Source of the DNA: Gracilaria gracilis
Lineage: Eukaryota; Rhodophyta; Florideophyceae; Gracilariales; Gracilariaceae
DNA: 64,000 nt
Reading direction: 5' to 3'
Assembly (NCBI GenBank): GCA_030374805.1
Contig: JARGSG010000204.1
Span: 1 to 64,000, forward strand
In this document: positions 11,300-22,100 of the stretch, piece by piece
Layout of the letters: every line of letters begins with the position of its first letter
How positions within the stretch are numbered: position 1 is the stretch's first letter
Position numbers and translations under genes: made by a program
The notes under the pieces: model-generated
The model's database searches: none
Seen by the model: the letters and a program-made list of their open reading frames with translations, nothing else
Told to the model about the DNA's origin: nothing

Positions 11300-12160
11300 G
11301 AAGGAGCTAGCCATTTCAGTTTTTGCCGTAGGGCGTGTCAATAAGTGTGGTGAGCAGTATCATTGTACTAGTTGCTCATCTTCGACGCCGACATGAGCGA
11401 TCGTCCTACCTACTCCAAGTTGCGGGCAGCTTTCACGTTTCCGCAACAAAACGCAATAGATCCATCATGGGATTACTTCAGAAAAAACAAAAGCTACTCG
11501 TATTGCGCCACATGGAAGATACCGTAAAAACTTTTACGGTACCCGCCACGACAAGCGCATTGCAGCCTGGCGTGGCCCAGTGCGGCACGTGCCGCGCACG
11601 GGAGCCAGACAACAAATTAATTCGAAGCGAAGCCGGCCGACGAACTACACAGATCTTGCTCATCTCAATCGTTGTAGATTTAGCAAAAGGCTCGTTTTGG
11701 ATAGCTATTCTTCCCCAATACCGACAAACGTACTTCCTTACCTTCTCCGGTTATGCGCCGCCCCATCTTGTGAAAACACTCATGAGTGTTTTCACAAGAT
11801 GGGGGCCTCGTTTAGCCGGAGACGACGCCCCGGTACCATACTAGTGGGGCTAGTAAGCCAGTGTACACCCGGTTACAAGTTGCGTGCAGACACGCGGCAG
11901 TTAGGGACATGCCGCAGTTACGGACATGCCGCAGTGGGACACACGCCAAGTGCGTGCCGAAGTGCACTACGTCGAATCGCTTCGAATTAAAACGAGTTCC
12001 TAAAAATCTTCGTGTCATTTTCTATCGTTTTCTGTATAGAAAAAATGCCGAAGCGCAACTTATTAAAGCTTTCACCTGTACCAAAAGCTAAAGACCCAGG
12101 GGTCACTTCGTCAGAATGCCTGATTGCAACTAAACCAACATGAATTCTCTATGCTAGTCT
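11300..12160. other. Palindrome-rich non-coding segment
   Basis: No gene recognised. It contains a perfect 44-bp palindrome (11,761-11,804), a 10-bp-arm hairpin TACCGTAAAA/TTTTACGGTA (11,520-11,541), a GCGGCACGTGCCGC palindrome (11,582-11,595) and three 18-bp units related to GCCGCAGTTACGGACAT (about 11,891-11,942). The longest open frame (11,335-11,844, plus) has no family resemblance and runs through the palindrome. Confidence 0.6.
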
Positions 12161-12163
12161 AAT

Positions 12164-12181
12164 AGCCGTTTTTAAATAAGA
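12164..12181 (+). repeat. Left terminal inverted repeat of the PIF-like element
   Basis: AGCCGTTTTTAAATAAGA, identical to the reverse complement of 14,870-14,887 and preceded by the AAT target duplication. Confidence 0.9.
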
Positions 12182-12306
12182 GATTTTTCCCTTAGCGCTT
12201 AACCCTTGATTCCAAGCAGTTCGTAGATTTCAAAACAAGCGGCATTTGTTATTGTATTTACACGTGCGCCGAATGACGATGAACAGTTGTCGCGAGAGCA
12301 AACCGC

Positions 12307-13542
12307 ATGAAAGGAAAGGATATTCTCCTTCCCTTGCTCCTCTTGGAGCAAATGTCTCAAACAGCTGCCCACACGGAAATGCTCATTTACCAAGGATTGT
12401 CTCTAACACCACAGATGGATACTTCGATGCAGGGGCTTATCGACGATAAAGAAACGGTCAGACCAGGCCGCGGCCATCCTGTTTCTGGTACGAAAGCTAA
12501 ATACGCAATGCGCCTCTCTGCTTAAGTATACTACGACATACGTTTTGATGACCCAGACATAAAGTTGTTTGAGAAAACGACGCATATGTCTAGAGAGGAC
12601 TTCGACCATCTGCACGACTTAGTCCAACAACGCCTGGAACGTCCCATAGACGTTTGCAATCAGTTTGACGAACAGCATAGAACTGCACGCAAAAGGCGTT
12701 CAGACACAAAATAAATGCTGTTCCTTTTCCTTGATATGCTTGGAGGACCAAACGAAGGTGGGTTGGGCGTGGAGAGAGCTGCTTATCGTTACGGAATATC
12801 AACGGGGACCGAATTCAACTACTTCAGACATGTTCTGTACGCTCTATTTATTACTTTAGATTCGATAGAACCAAAGCTTATCACGTGGCCTGATGAAGCC
12901 CAAAGATCAGAGGCGGAGGGCTTAGTGATCGGGTTTCCGAGATGTGTGTTCTTTGTTGATGGGAACAAAAGCAAGCGTTGGAGACCAAAAGATAATTCGG
13001 AGCAGGAACGTGCGTATGACGGCTACAAGAAAGCGCATACATGGGCCATACTTGCTTTCTGTGATTTGTTTGGACGGTTTATCCGTCTGGAGATATCTGA
13101 CAAAGGGGCGGAAAGCGACCGCAATCTTTACACGAACTCGGACGTGTTTCGTGACCCCACATCCTATCTAACTACAGAGCAGCACGGGATGGCTGACATG
13201 GGTTTTGCTGGAATCAGGGCGCTCGTTGTTCCGTATAAGAGAAATGAGAGCACTACATGGATGTATCGTTCTGTTTACAATATGCGAATCCGGAAGCAAC
13301 GTATGGTCAACGAGTGGGGCATCGGCTACATCACCAATCGCTTTAGATTGTTTCTAGGACGTTGGCTGTTTGAGAAAGCTTTATTCCCGATTGCTTATCA
13401 CAAAGCGGCGATGCTCTGTAACTGGCAGATGCAGCGACGTGGTTACCCTCTACAACTGCGCTCTAGATATGAGGCAAAACTGGCGGCTTTGGCTGCTCAA
13501 GAACACGAAGACGATGACTTAGAGCGAAGGTGCGACACCTAA
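12307..13542 (+). pseudogene. PIF/Harbinger-type DDE transposase with two in-frame TAA codons
   Basis: One reading frame of 411 codons from ATG 12,307 is broken by TAA at 12,523 and 12,712. The N-terminal half has the MSREDFDHLHDLV segment typical of the pre-catalytic helical region (RMS...F..L). After the second stop, an ATG at 12,715 starts the catalytic part (MLFLFLDMLGG). The first Asp lies in FFVDGNKSK, the second in MADMGFAG, and the Glu in MVNEWGIGYITNRF, matching the DDE superfamily endonuclease of HARB1/PIF. The DDE triad is therefore present. The 275-residue catalytic part could be made alone if translation starts at 12,715, but without the N-terminal region. The C-terminal tail is acidic (EHEDDDLERR). 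Confidence 0.8.
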
Positions 13543-13570
13543 GTAGCATGATTCTTTACTATGTGGCGTT

Positions 13571-13606
13571 GCGGCGCGCGTAGCGCTCGCCCGCTACGCG
13601 CGCCGC
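13571..13606. terminator. GC-rich hairpin between convergent ORFs
   Basis: A perfect 15-bp stem (GCGGCGCGCGTAGCG with its complement) closes a 6-nt CTCGCC loop, about 30 bp after the transposase stop and 30 bp before the accessory-ORF stop. The position suggests a bidirectional 3'-end or insulating structure. That role is inference; the stem itself is certain. Confidence 0.6.
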
Positions 13607-13635
13607 GACAAGAAACAAAAGGAGGCAACATACGT

Positions 13636-14661
13636 CTACTCTGAAGCTTGCGGCGACCGATCGACTTCATCCTCAATGCCAGCGTGATGTTCTGTGGGCT
13701 GTTTTTCATGGTCCTCCGTATTATTGGCCAGAGCCGAGGCGTGGCCTTCGCAAACGTCGAGAAGATCTGGGTCAATTCCAAGCGGCTCGGATGGCAGACA
13801 TGGTGGAAGAGGGGTAACCGGTTCGCACACTTGTAGGTTGTTACTACGCGCAAAGAGGCTGACGAGAATGCCAAACTGTTCACTCTGTCGGCGTTGCAAC
13901 GCGGCGCTCGCAGTGGCGGCGTTAGCAATGCGCGTTTGCGAACGTAAGGTATGAAGCTCAGCAGTTGTTTTGCGGCGTTCCTTGCGTTCTCGCTCCTCGT
14001 GACGAGAATGTTTGTTCTTCTCAAAGGTTTCCTTCCGCTCGCGATTCCGTTTTTCCTTCTCCGCCCTTGACTCCCGGTTTCGAGCAAGCGCCCGCTCGGC
14101 GCCATCCACCGTGGTGTGTGTCTTCTTAGAGGCCAAGTGTTTGTAGTCGAGAATAGCTTGGTCTAAAACGTGTTGAGCATCGTTTTCCCTACCTCGTGCT
14201 GGAGCGACAGGTCCGTCCTCTTCTGCACTTCCTTGTATTGAAGCAATGATCACTTTCCTAGCCATATCCACGACAGAATTAGCTATGTGACGCACGTTCT
14301 CCGGTGTCATGCGCTCCATATAAGCGCGACGCCAGCTCATGCTATATGTGTTTTGCTGATGGACTAACACGGCGTCCGGAACATGGCGGCTACATGCACT
14401 TAACGCCACTGTGGCGCAAGTCTGATCAAGAGTCTTTTGCTTTTGGACGGGGGCTTGATTCGCAATCAAAGTTCGCAGTACCCACTCCTTCTCGATTTTG
14501 TTGATGACGAACCTTTGAGAGGAGCGTTGCGGTGTGGAGCTGGTACGGGAGTGCGGGAGGGAAGCTTCATGCTGTACGACGGGCGTTGGGAGGGGTTCTG
14601 GTGCGGTGAGTAGAGGGTCTGGCGTGGCTGAAGACGAACGAGGTTCGATGTGAGGAGCCAT
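13636..14661 (-). CDS. Accessory ORF of the PIF-like transposon
   Basis: A 341-residue frame from ATG 14,661; an in-frame TTG at 14,721 would add 20 residues. PIF/Harbinger elements usually encode a second, Myb/SANT-like DNA-binding protein that assists nuclear import and end recognition. This ORF holds that position inside the TIRs and is convergent to the transposase. Visible features are a Pro/Ser/Thr-rich N-terminus, a central part with scattered Trp (KEWVLRTLI, SMSWRRAYMERMT) that might be a divergent helix-turn-helix, a long basic/charged helix around residues 185-230 (RESRAEKEKRNRER...) likely to be coiled coil or nuclear-targeting, and an acidic C-terminus. A classical SANT motif is not evident. 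The frame is intact. Confidence 0.65.
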   Translation of the reverse strand: MAPHIEPRSSSATPDPLLTAPEPLPTPVVQHEASLPHSRTSSTPQRSSQRFVINKIEKEWVLRTLIANQAPVQKQKTLDQTCATVALSACSRHVPDAVLVHQQNTYSMSWRRAYMERMTPENVRHIANSVVDMARKVIIASIQGSAEEDGPVAPARGRENDAQHVLDQAILDYKHLASKKTHTTVDGAERALARNRESRAEKEKRNRERKETFEKNKHSRHEERERKERRKTTAELHTLRSQTRIANAATASAALQRRQSEQFGILVSLFARSNNLQVCEPVTPLPPCLPSEPLGIDPDLLDVCEGHASALANNTEDHEKQPTEHHAGIEDEVDRSPQASE

Positions 14662-14869
14662 TGTAGTTCGGAGATCGTTGAGGTGGAGCTGATCTGGGCT
14701 GCGATCGGCTTTGGGGTTCAAGCTAAGCTTTTTGGTTTGGTGAGTGCAGCGCGGTTTGTTAGTTTCGCTCCTGTTTTGAACTAACCCGTATATCTCCCAA
14801 TCTAGGCTATGTTAATTAAACGTCTTTCGTCTCTAAAGAGCATCTTATTTTGAAAAGAGACGAGTTTTT

Positions 14870-14887
14870 TCTTATTTAAAAACGGCT
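14870..14887 (-). repeat. Right terminal inverted repeat of the PIF-like element
   Basis: Reverse complement of the left TIR over all 18 bases, followed by the AAT duplication (14,888-14,890). Confidence 0.9.
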
Positions 14888-15340
14888 AATGGCCAGATCT
14901 TGGGCTCGATTCTTTCTCAGCTTAGTTGAATGCGCGTGATCTTTGCTCCCGATGCGCTTTTGCAGAACTTATATGCCTGAGAAACGCATGAGAGTCCGTC
15001 AAACTGTCCATATCTATCTTCCAACGAAATTCCTTTACTCTCTGCATGGCTCTATGGATTCTTTGCAGGCATTTATCTCTCTCGTAAGCGTTCAATACGA
15101 TCTATCTAAACTAAAGTGGCTGTCATTCAGATGCAAGACCAAAATTCACAGTTCTCAAAGACACTGGAAATAAAGAAAGAGCAAAGCCTAGCGTTGCCCG
15201 TCTGAAAATGGTAGCTAGTTGCAAAATGATCTGTCAACACTTTTTTTAATATTGGTATATGTACAAAGTAATAGAATTGTTCTTTTCTTTCGCGTTGAAT
15301 ATTATTAAATTGAGAAAAAACAACACCTTTTCGTCTCACA

Positions 15341-16076
15341 TGTTTTACTGCAAACCAAGACGAACAAAACACACGAAGACGTCCGGGGTCTTCCTCCTAG
15401 GTGGGGTAGCTGAGCAAACAGAGCCCCTCGCGTGATGGGTGCGTGAACAGGGTGTAGGACCGAAACTTATTGTCTCGCCGAGCATAACGACGGTAACAAT
15501 GAGCCCAAGAAACAACATTGAAAAGATACACTGTCAAATACATTCTTGGAGTAATCCCAGGTATATTCATTTTGAAAAAGTGTTACCGTAAACCACGAAA
15601 CATGAAAACAGGCAAAGCAAATAAACCAAGCGCAAACAAGCAACACCGGTAACCAAGGTGAGCGATATCTGTCAAGCAGCGACAAACCAGTACAGGAACA
15701 CTGAGTACCCACGCATTATAAACCGCGAGTCGTTCTGTTTGCTTCACGGTGTCGATGAATAGTCGTACTCAAAAATCGGACTCTTTGCAAGGTAGATATT
15801 GTGCACCAGTGGTTTTTGAATCAGAGCCGAGCACCGGCTTGTCCTTCTCACTTGATTTAGACTTCCTTGGCTCACACATGTAAGAAGTGGTGGTCGTTAG
15901 TACTGTACAGTGGTTTAGTAACTAATATAAATCGATTGCTACAAATAATCTAATTTATTCTTCACAAAAGCGGCGTGCAATCTAACACGTGTAGTACCCT
16001 ACTCGCTGCCATTAAACTCATGACCAATGCTAATTAGAATCCTTCCACCATGAACTATGGGTTGACCAACTACTCA
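15341..16076 (-). repeat. Gypsy LTR, diverged (C-type), minus orientation
   Basis: The plus strand begins TGTTTTACTGCAAACC and continues CACGAAGACGTCC.G.TCTTCCTCC, aligning with the first 100 bp of the gypsy C LTR at 32,002. The far end (CCAACTACTCA) is followed by a pyrimidine tract (TAGTCTTTTTCCCTA, 16,077-16,091) that corresponds to a 3' polypurine tract on the minus strand. The central portion aligns poorly with the other copies. Boundaries are approximate. Confidence 0.5.
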
Positions 16077-16095
16077 TAGTCTTTTTCCCTAAGAT

Positions 16096-16948
16096 TGTAG
16101 TTCAACGCCTTTAACGAGAAAAGCGAAACAGCCACGAAGATATTCAGGATCTTTTTCTACAGGAGTTAGCACAGCGAACGGAGCACTTCGAAAATGAAAC
16201 GACTAGCCGGGTGTAAACCGAGGTCAAACCGTCAAGATGAGCATCGGAGTATACAGTGCAGACTAAGTAACGTGTAGGGACACGTGCGAAGAGCGGTCTC
16301 AAGACTGATCCTCGTAAGAGTAAGACGGCGAGGACAAGATGTCGCAGGGCGAGCCACTGGAGAGTGGGCAGTAGAATAAACCCAAAAAAGAGAGCAATGG
16401 GGTCCACAACAGTGAGGATAGGTGCGTAACACCAAAAGAAACCCAATAAGGGGGAGAGTATACGACAGTAATCGGGACGACACACACACGCAGCTGTAGT
16501 ACTCTAAGCGCTACAAAAATGGGTTACTTTACGTGAACAACGTGGTTGTCACTCCACTTGGAGGTGAACAGTCCCCGAAGAGGTGAGAGTTAGACCCAGG
16601 AAGCCTTTGCTTGAGAAGGGTGATTTATTGAGGGAGCATAGCTCAACCTACTAAGTAGTGGGCTCGGCGAGGCCCCTGACAGTGGGCGTGCCGGCCAAAT
16701 AAAGTATCAAACATATCTAGTAAATACAGCAATGCTGGTGGCATCGCCTCCTGGGTATCCGTGCAACACGTGTTCACGTCACGCCCACCGGGCGGTAGCT
16801 CAGGCCGTGCATTTTACTCTTACAACCTCAAAAACCTTCTGAGCGCAATACCCCGCCAGCGGCGGTACAGCTCATATATCGATTTTACGCATCAATGCGG
16901 AAAATTCACTGAGTCTTCAAAATCTTCTCTTACGAGTGTTGTCCTTCA
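16096..16948 (-). repeat. Gypsy LTR (A-type), minus orientation
   Basis: Read on the minus strand it starts TGAAGGACAACACTC at 16,948 and ends GGCGTTGAACTACA at 16,096. It is 853 bp long against 854 bp for the gypsy A 3' LTR (50,856-51,709), and similarity runs through the whole length, for example GTTCACCTCCAAGTGGAGTG and AGCATTGCTGT.TTTA. No internal gypsy coding sequence adjoins it. It sits 19 bp from the LTR at 15,341-16,076 with only a purine-tract-like spacer between. Confidence 0.75.
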
Positions 16949-18054
16949 GAAATGTAGCTTTTTCATATTCATTTGACTCGCATCTGCAGTGACCTCCACG
17001 AAAACGCGTTGCACTTCACATGTTGCACATGTAAAAGACATGTTTGTTTATAGTTGCTGATTACAGGACATTGGCAGGATTCTGTGAAAATCAGTCACGA
17101 TAATAATTCAATCAAACTTTTGAAGCGACACAGATTGTTTATCAACTTCCAAGAGAACTTCATTCTGCAAGCTGCTGTGCCGAAAGTTTAAGGTTCTTTA
17201 AAACGTATTGCAGCACACCGTTAATTTCGCCTAGTATCATTATGTAAATTTAAATGATTAGTTCAGTGGCCGTTCCCCAAAAAGCTCTCGCGCAGACCAC
17301 TACAAATACAAATGAAACCAGTATCGTCCTGCTTACGATCCCAGCTAGTTCCGGGTTTGTGTCTAACTTTTTCCAAGTACCTTTCGATAGTAGCAGGCGC
17401 CAAGTGTACAGACGGCTGGAATTACTATTTATGTAACTTAGCACATGGGTTTTATAAATTATAGAATATAGTTCACGGTGTTCATTTGCCGTTCTTTAGA
17501 CTCTCAGAATTTGTGGATACATTTTTCCTAGAGAAAAATGACGGTTTGGTTTCTATTTCACGTGCCTGGCGCGTGTCTGGAGACTCTATGCGGCTCGTGA
17601 AGGCCGTAAAAGTTTGACTCTGTTTTATGGTATCGTCAGAATATATAAGTTTTCTTTTTTCTAACGTACTAGAGTATTATACCGCTTGTTTGCATAGGTA
17701 GGCTCGAAAACATTGAAAAGAACCGGTAGGAAGCAATAGAACTCTTTCATGACCTCAACGAGAACTGGAGATTGCAGAAATACCATTAACATCTCTGCTG
17801 GGACTCTACACACAAAAAAAAGCTGGCGGTTTTGAATTACCAGACAGAGTGGTCAAGTTGACCACCACCTTCAACACGCTGCAACATAATGGCAATTACA
17901 GCTGCACTGTGACCTTTTCTACTCGGGCCAATACATATCATCGCTACCAACACTGGATACGTGACGGAAAACTATTACCCACAAAGTACAGCGAAACAAA
18001 AGCGAAACCCGTTCAAAATGCGGTAAAGAGTTTTTACTTGCCCATTCGAAACTC

Positions 18055-18440
18055 ATTAGGACAAGCCGAGGGGGACCGTAGGATTTTTGCAGCACTTGAT
18101 TGGTATCATTGCCAAACAGATTAGGGCAAGAAAATGGGGACCGCAGGAGTTTGGAGGCGTTTGACTAGGTTCTTTCCCACACATATCAAGGCAAGCCATA
18201 AGAGACCGTTGCGATTTCGATTTGTTGGATTAGGTTATCCTCAAAGCTCACCACGGGGAGACCACGCGGATATTATTTGTAGGAAGCCATTTGATTGGAG
18301 TATCCGCAAAATTCTTTAGGGTAGAACAAGTAAGACCACAGAGACATGAAGTCGTTCGACTAGGTACTCCCCAGAATGCAATATTTCAAGGCAAGGGGGA
18401 CCGCAAGAATTGATACTTCTTTCTCTAGGTTTTGCAACAA
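18055..18440 (+). repeat. Diverged tandem repeat, about 65-bp period, six units
   Basis: Units start near 18,060, 18,125, 18,190, 18,252, 18,325 and 18,391. Each carries a GGCAAG...GGGGACCGC.GG core followed by TTTGA(T/C)TAGGT and a CCC..A..(A/T)TCA end. Identity between units is modest, so the array is old. Confidence 0.6.
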
Positions 18441-20249
18441 AAAGCTTTTGCCCCTCTAACGCACTGCTAGACCACTAGGTCGCCCCAAAGAGTCCAATTT
18501 GCATTCAGAAGACCAAAAGGGTCAAAATAATGGCCGTCTCTACATTGGGGAGGGTACAGAAAACCTTTAACGATCTTATCTTCTAGCGATCTGTTTCATC
18601 GTTCACAATTACGAAGCGCAATGTTCGTCGACTGTTTTACTCTTAGTTGCCTTTCATTAAATCTTTCCATTATCATTTTATACTCCGTTTGAGCGTCTGC
18701 GTCTCTCGGTTACCGTTTCAAAATGGTTAGCAGATTGTTTTGTTTGAATCTTCAACCCTATTCTCATGGTTCATTCTGGCAAGCACGGCCAGACAAAAGC
18801 CGCAATTTCCATAGTACTGAACAACGTTCGGTTTGAAAAGCTTTGTGTGAGATCTTTTTCTGAATCATCCTCAAGAGGTGAATTGTTCTCTCCTGATTTC
18901 TGCTCAAACCCATAGGATGTACTCTATAGACGATCTTGGACCTATTGGAACAAGTTTTGCAGGTTACACCACATTATTTCTATCTTGGAACGTTACAAAG
19001 TTTTACGAAGTGTTTGAAACTTGTTCAACAAGAGTTAGTTTTGGGCAACCAACTTACGTTCACCATTTTTCTTTATCGGTTTGCAACTATAAATATGCAA
19101 TGTTTCTGCTACCAATGTTTGTCCACAGCGTTGTGTATTGTAGGAAAGTGGAGGCAATGGCTGTTTTTGGAATCTTTTCTGTAGAACCGTGAGATATAAA
19201 GGCGATTAAAACGTGAAAAAGATTTAGGCTTGTTGATGATGAAAGCTTTTGACACGTGGGGTGATGGAAGGGAAAAGCGCAGGTGCTATGAATGCTAATG
19301 AAGCATGGGGATACTGGGAAAGAAAACCTGGAGGCATGCTGAGAGAGAACCAACTACGAATAGGATGAGAGACAGAAAACCACTGGGAGCATGAGGAAGA
19401 GATCATGAAAGAGAGATAGCGTGAAGCACGGTAAAGGATGCTTCTCACAAAGCCGTTGCGGTGGTTGTTGTGTCCTCCATGGCTGCGGCGAAGGCCGCGG
19501 CCGCGGAAGTGTCTGTGTCGGTGGCTGAACTGCAGAAGTTGAAAGTTGGAGTTTGTTGGTGGACCGCGGCCAACGAAACGTGGACCACGCACGCTGTCGA
19601 CGGCCACTCTCGTCACATTCGCGTCGTACCACAGACCAAAGTTAAGGCGATTCTGATTCGGGGAGCTGCGAACGTTGAAACAATCAAGAGCGGTTGAGCC
19701 GGATCGTCCGGATCGTTGACGCCACGCGGAAAGCGGAGTGCATGATTTGCGAGTTGTGTCCGAATGGTGGTGCTTGTCTGTGCCCCTAAGCCCCTGTTAG
19801 GGTTGGCAAAGACATCGACAGTCTGACAACTTGTCTGCATATGCGCCGTGGACGGGGCACGGAAATTGAATGCGGGCCTCTCTGTTGGTATTGGCCCCAA
19901 TAGCGGGTCGGTCTTTTTCGTTGCTGTACGAAGGTACTGTACCCTTGTACCTAGGAGATGGCAGCCATAGAACTTCCGTATCCTTGGTAGATCAATCGAG
20001 CCTAAGTTCCTCGAGAGTAGATCACCCTTGCTTCGCTCTAGCCCGCAATCGACGATTCATGACAACCGCCTTTGGTGACGGGAGTGGGTTGGGTCATGTT
20101 CTTTGGTTTTTTGACTCGGAAGGCATTGTAGCCGAAACTGGTGGCGCTCGGGACTTAGACGGCCGATTCGGAGCTAAGAGCCCACGTCCCTTTGGAGCAA
20201 CTGTATATCACGATTTCATCGCGCGTCTTTGAGTCTCTAGATCTCTCAG

Positions 20250-20345
20250 TGAGTGCTCCGATTGTACCGACCGCGCTATTAGCCAGTGCTCCGATTGTAC
20301 CGACCGCGCTATTAGCCGGTCCTCCGATTGTAGCGTTCCGATCAA
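20250..20345 (+). repeat. 33-bp tandem repeats
   Basis: CAGTGCTCCGATTGTACCGA plus CCGCGCTATTAGC occurs twice nearly identically (20,252 onwards), followed by two degenerate copies that keep CTCCGAT(T/C)GTA.CG. Confidence 0.75.
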
Positions 20346-21949
20346 TCTGTTCTCCGATCGTACCATTCCACGCTTTGAGCGTCTACTGCGCTGTTCGGTG
20401 TTTCTCGGGCGGTCCAGACGCATCGACACGATTCGTCCGTGCTCGCACCACCCCCCACGTTTGCGGACCCTCCTTCCCCTCCTCCATAACGGCCAACGAC
20501 CAAGCTCTGTCACTCCCACCGCCGGTCTTTGCCATAGATCCGCCTTGGTGTACAAATTCTTTCTTTTACACATCTGCTATTGGTAGCGAAAGCTTGGTTC
20601 GTTCCCTAGCAGTATTGATCACGCCCACCGCTCTCTCTCGCCTCCTCTACGCTGCAATTCTGCCGGAATTCAAAACATTTGTTCAACTCTATTGCTTGTT
20701 TCATTGAAGCAGTTATCTGGCCCTTACCCTATTGGTAGCGATCACTTGGCTCGTCTGTGAAGTTCATGTAACTTTACCAAACTGTTCGGGTGCTTCCTTG
20801 GCAATCTTATGCGCAGTAGCGAAAGTGTCCCCTGCTTCTAATTAGAAACCTTGGCGACCTAGACTACAGTAATGAATCCTGGGACGATGTGAGAACGGTG
20901 AAGTTCTTCATCATCGATCCATTGGCCTTCTCCTTCTTCAGGGCAGTCGCCAACCCGTACGACGTCCCACAGATCCGCATGGCTGTAGCTTTGCAAACTT
21001 TTCAAACTTGACAATATTGATCTTGATCCGGGGTCTCATTCACCTCCACTGGTCGTGCCCACTCCCGATAATATGGAAATCTGTCCCCTCTCTCTCTTAA
21101 GTTCACTCAAATTGTAATGATTTCCAACGTTGGACACGTCTGCGCTCTTCTTCCTTGTCAGATATCGAGACAAATCTAATTCTTGACTTCGAATTCGCTT
21201 TCTTCCCGTGCGCACGGTCACTGGGCTTCTGCAAGGCACGGTACGAACAACCCTGCGCCCACCAGAACTGGGATGCGGTCTCAAACGATAGATGTGTTCT
21301 CTAACCCTCCGCGGACAGTGGTTTCTTGACGATGTTACCTCAAATGTACCTTTTCTGACAAACCCCTTGTTGATCGATGTTATTTGCGCTCAACAAGAAT
21401 GGCAGCCCCTACCTCACTAGAGACAAAATTGTGTCGAACGACGATCACCACCAACGACAAGCAAACAAATTGGGATAATGTTTCCCTCGAAGGGGGCTGC
21501 AAGCAGAAGTAGCGGGGATGACCTGCTGCCTTCGCATTGCCGATGATATAACACAAACATAACTTGTGACACAGAGAGAGAACGGTACTTGCATCAAGCA
21601 GAAGACGTAGATTGTTTCATATTTCATTTCTACACAAAGAGCTATACAATACTCGGAGACAGTGGGGGTTTCATTGCGAAATATGGCTCACGATGATGGG
21701 CAATGGTTGCCACAATGCGCAAGGGGCCCATCGTAGTGACATGAATTGTTGCTCACCATGGGCGCACCACGGGTTTGAGCGAGCCGTATGTAACTTTTGC
21801 CTTTTCTATTGTTGCATGCGGAGCGGCATACAATTTCTCGTCTTCTTTGTTAATGACAAGGGAAGGCTCGTAGGCCACAGAGTGGTTAGCAGGCGGGACG
21901 TTGCTGAAGAACAGGTACTTTTTCAACACCTCTGTTTGACGTTTTAGCA

Positions 21950-22100
21950 GTCACCCCTCGGCAAGAAAATCTGTCGCTATGAATGTGCTACATGGCCTAA
22001 GAAAGATGCTGAACATGTGGTACTGGGTTACTCCCTATCGAACTCTTCAAAGCTAGGAGAATTACGGAGGAAAACAGAACGAGTCACAAGTCAATTGGAG
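21950..22100 (+). pseudogene. LINE C-terminal fragment
   Basis: The plus strand reads GKKICRYECATWPKKDAEHV, a C-x3-C-x9-H arrangement closely matching the LINE C-terminal cluster seen at 1990-2265. The last Cys is replaced (VVLGYS). A short Arg/Glu-rich tail follows before the frame ends. Nothing of the RT or RNase H is recognisable upstream in the same orientation. Confidence 0.45.

Larger units (their letters stand above)
12161..14890. mobile_element. Complete PIF/Harbinger-like DNA transposon
   Basis: The element is 12,164-14,887 (2,724 bp). Its ends are perfect 18-bp terminal inverted repeats beginning AGCCGTTTTTAAATAAGA (12,164-12,181 and 14,870-14,887). Both flanks carry the same 3-bp duplication AAT (12,161-12,163 and 14,888-14,890); a 3-bp duplication is the size known for PIF/Harbinger. 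Inside, a transposase on the plus strand faces an accessory ORF on the minus strand, with a strong hairpin between them. A subterminal 8-bp inverted pair TCGTCTCT/AGAGACGA lies just inside the right end. Perfect TIRs suggest relatively recent insertion, although the transposase frame is already interrupted. Confidence 0.85.
16950..21940. other. AT-rich region without recognised genes
   Basis: No family-level coding signal was found on either strand. It contains the 65-bp tandem array (18,055-18,440) and the 33-bp repeats (20,250-20,345). A minus-strand stretch 19,900-19,220 gives Arg/Gly/His/Asn-rich translations (FRGRGLRRSHGGHNN) that could be a decayed RNA-binding or gag tail, but the frame shifts and no domain is clear. 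Segment 20,440-20,560 is related to 10,690-10,830. Confidence 0.4.

Noticed and set aside
11335-11844. 169-codon plus-strand ORF as a gene
   Set aside because: It runs through a perfect palindrome and several hairpins and shows no family resemblance.
12307-13542. Reassigned stop codons in this genome
   Set aside because: TAA, TAG and TGA all interrupt frames, and the 1,348-codon pol of gypsy B ends with TAA and has none inside. Decay explains the pattern better.
18055-18440. CRISPR-like array
   Set aside because: Units are contiguous and diverged, without conserved repeats separated by unique spacers, in a eukaryotic context.
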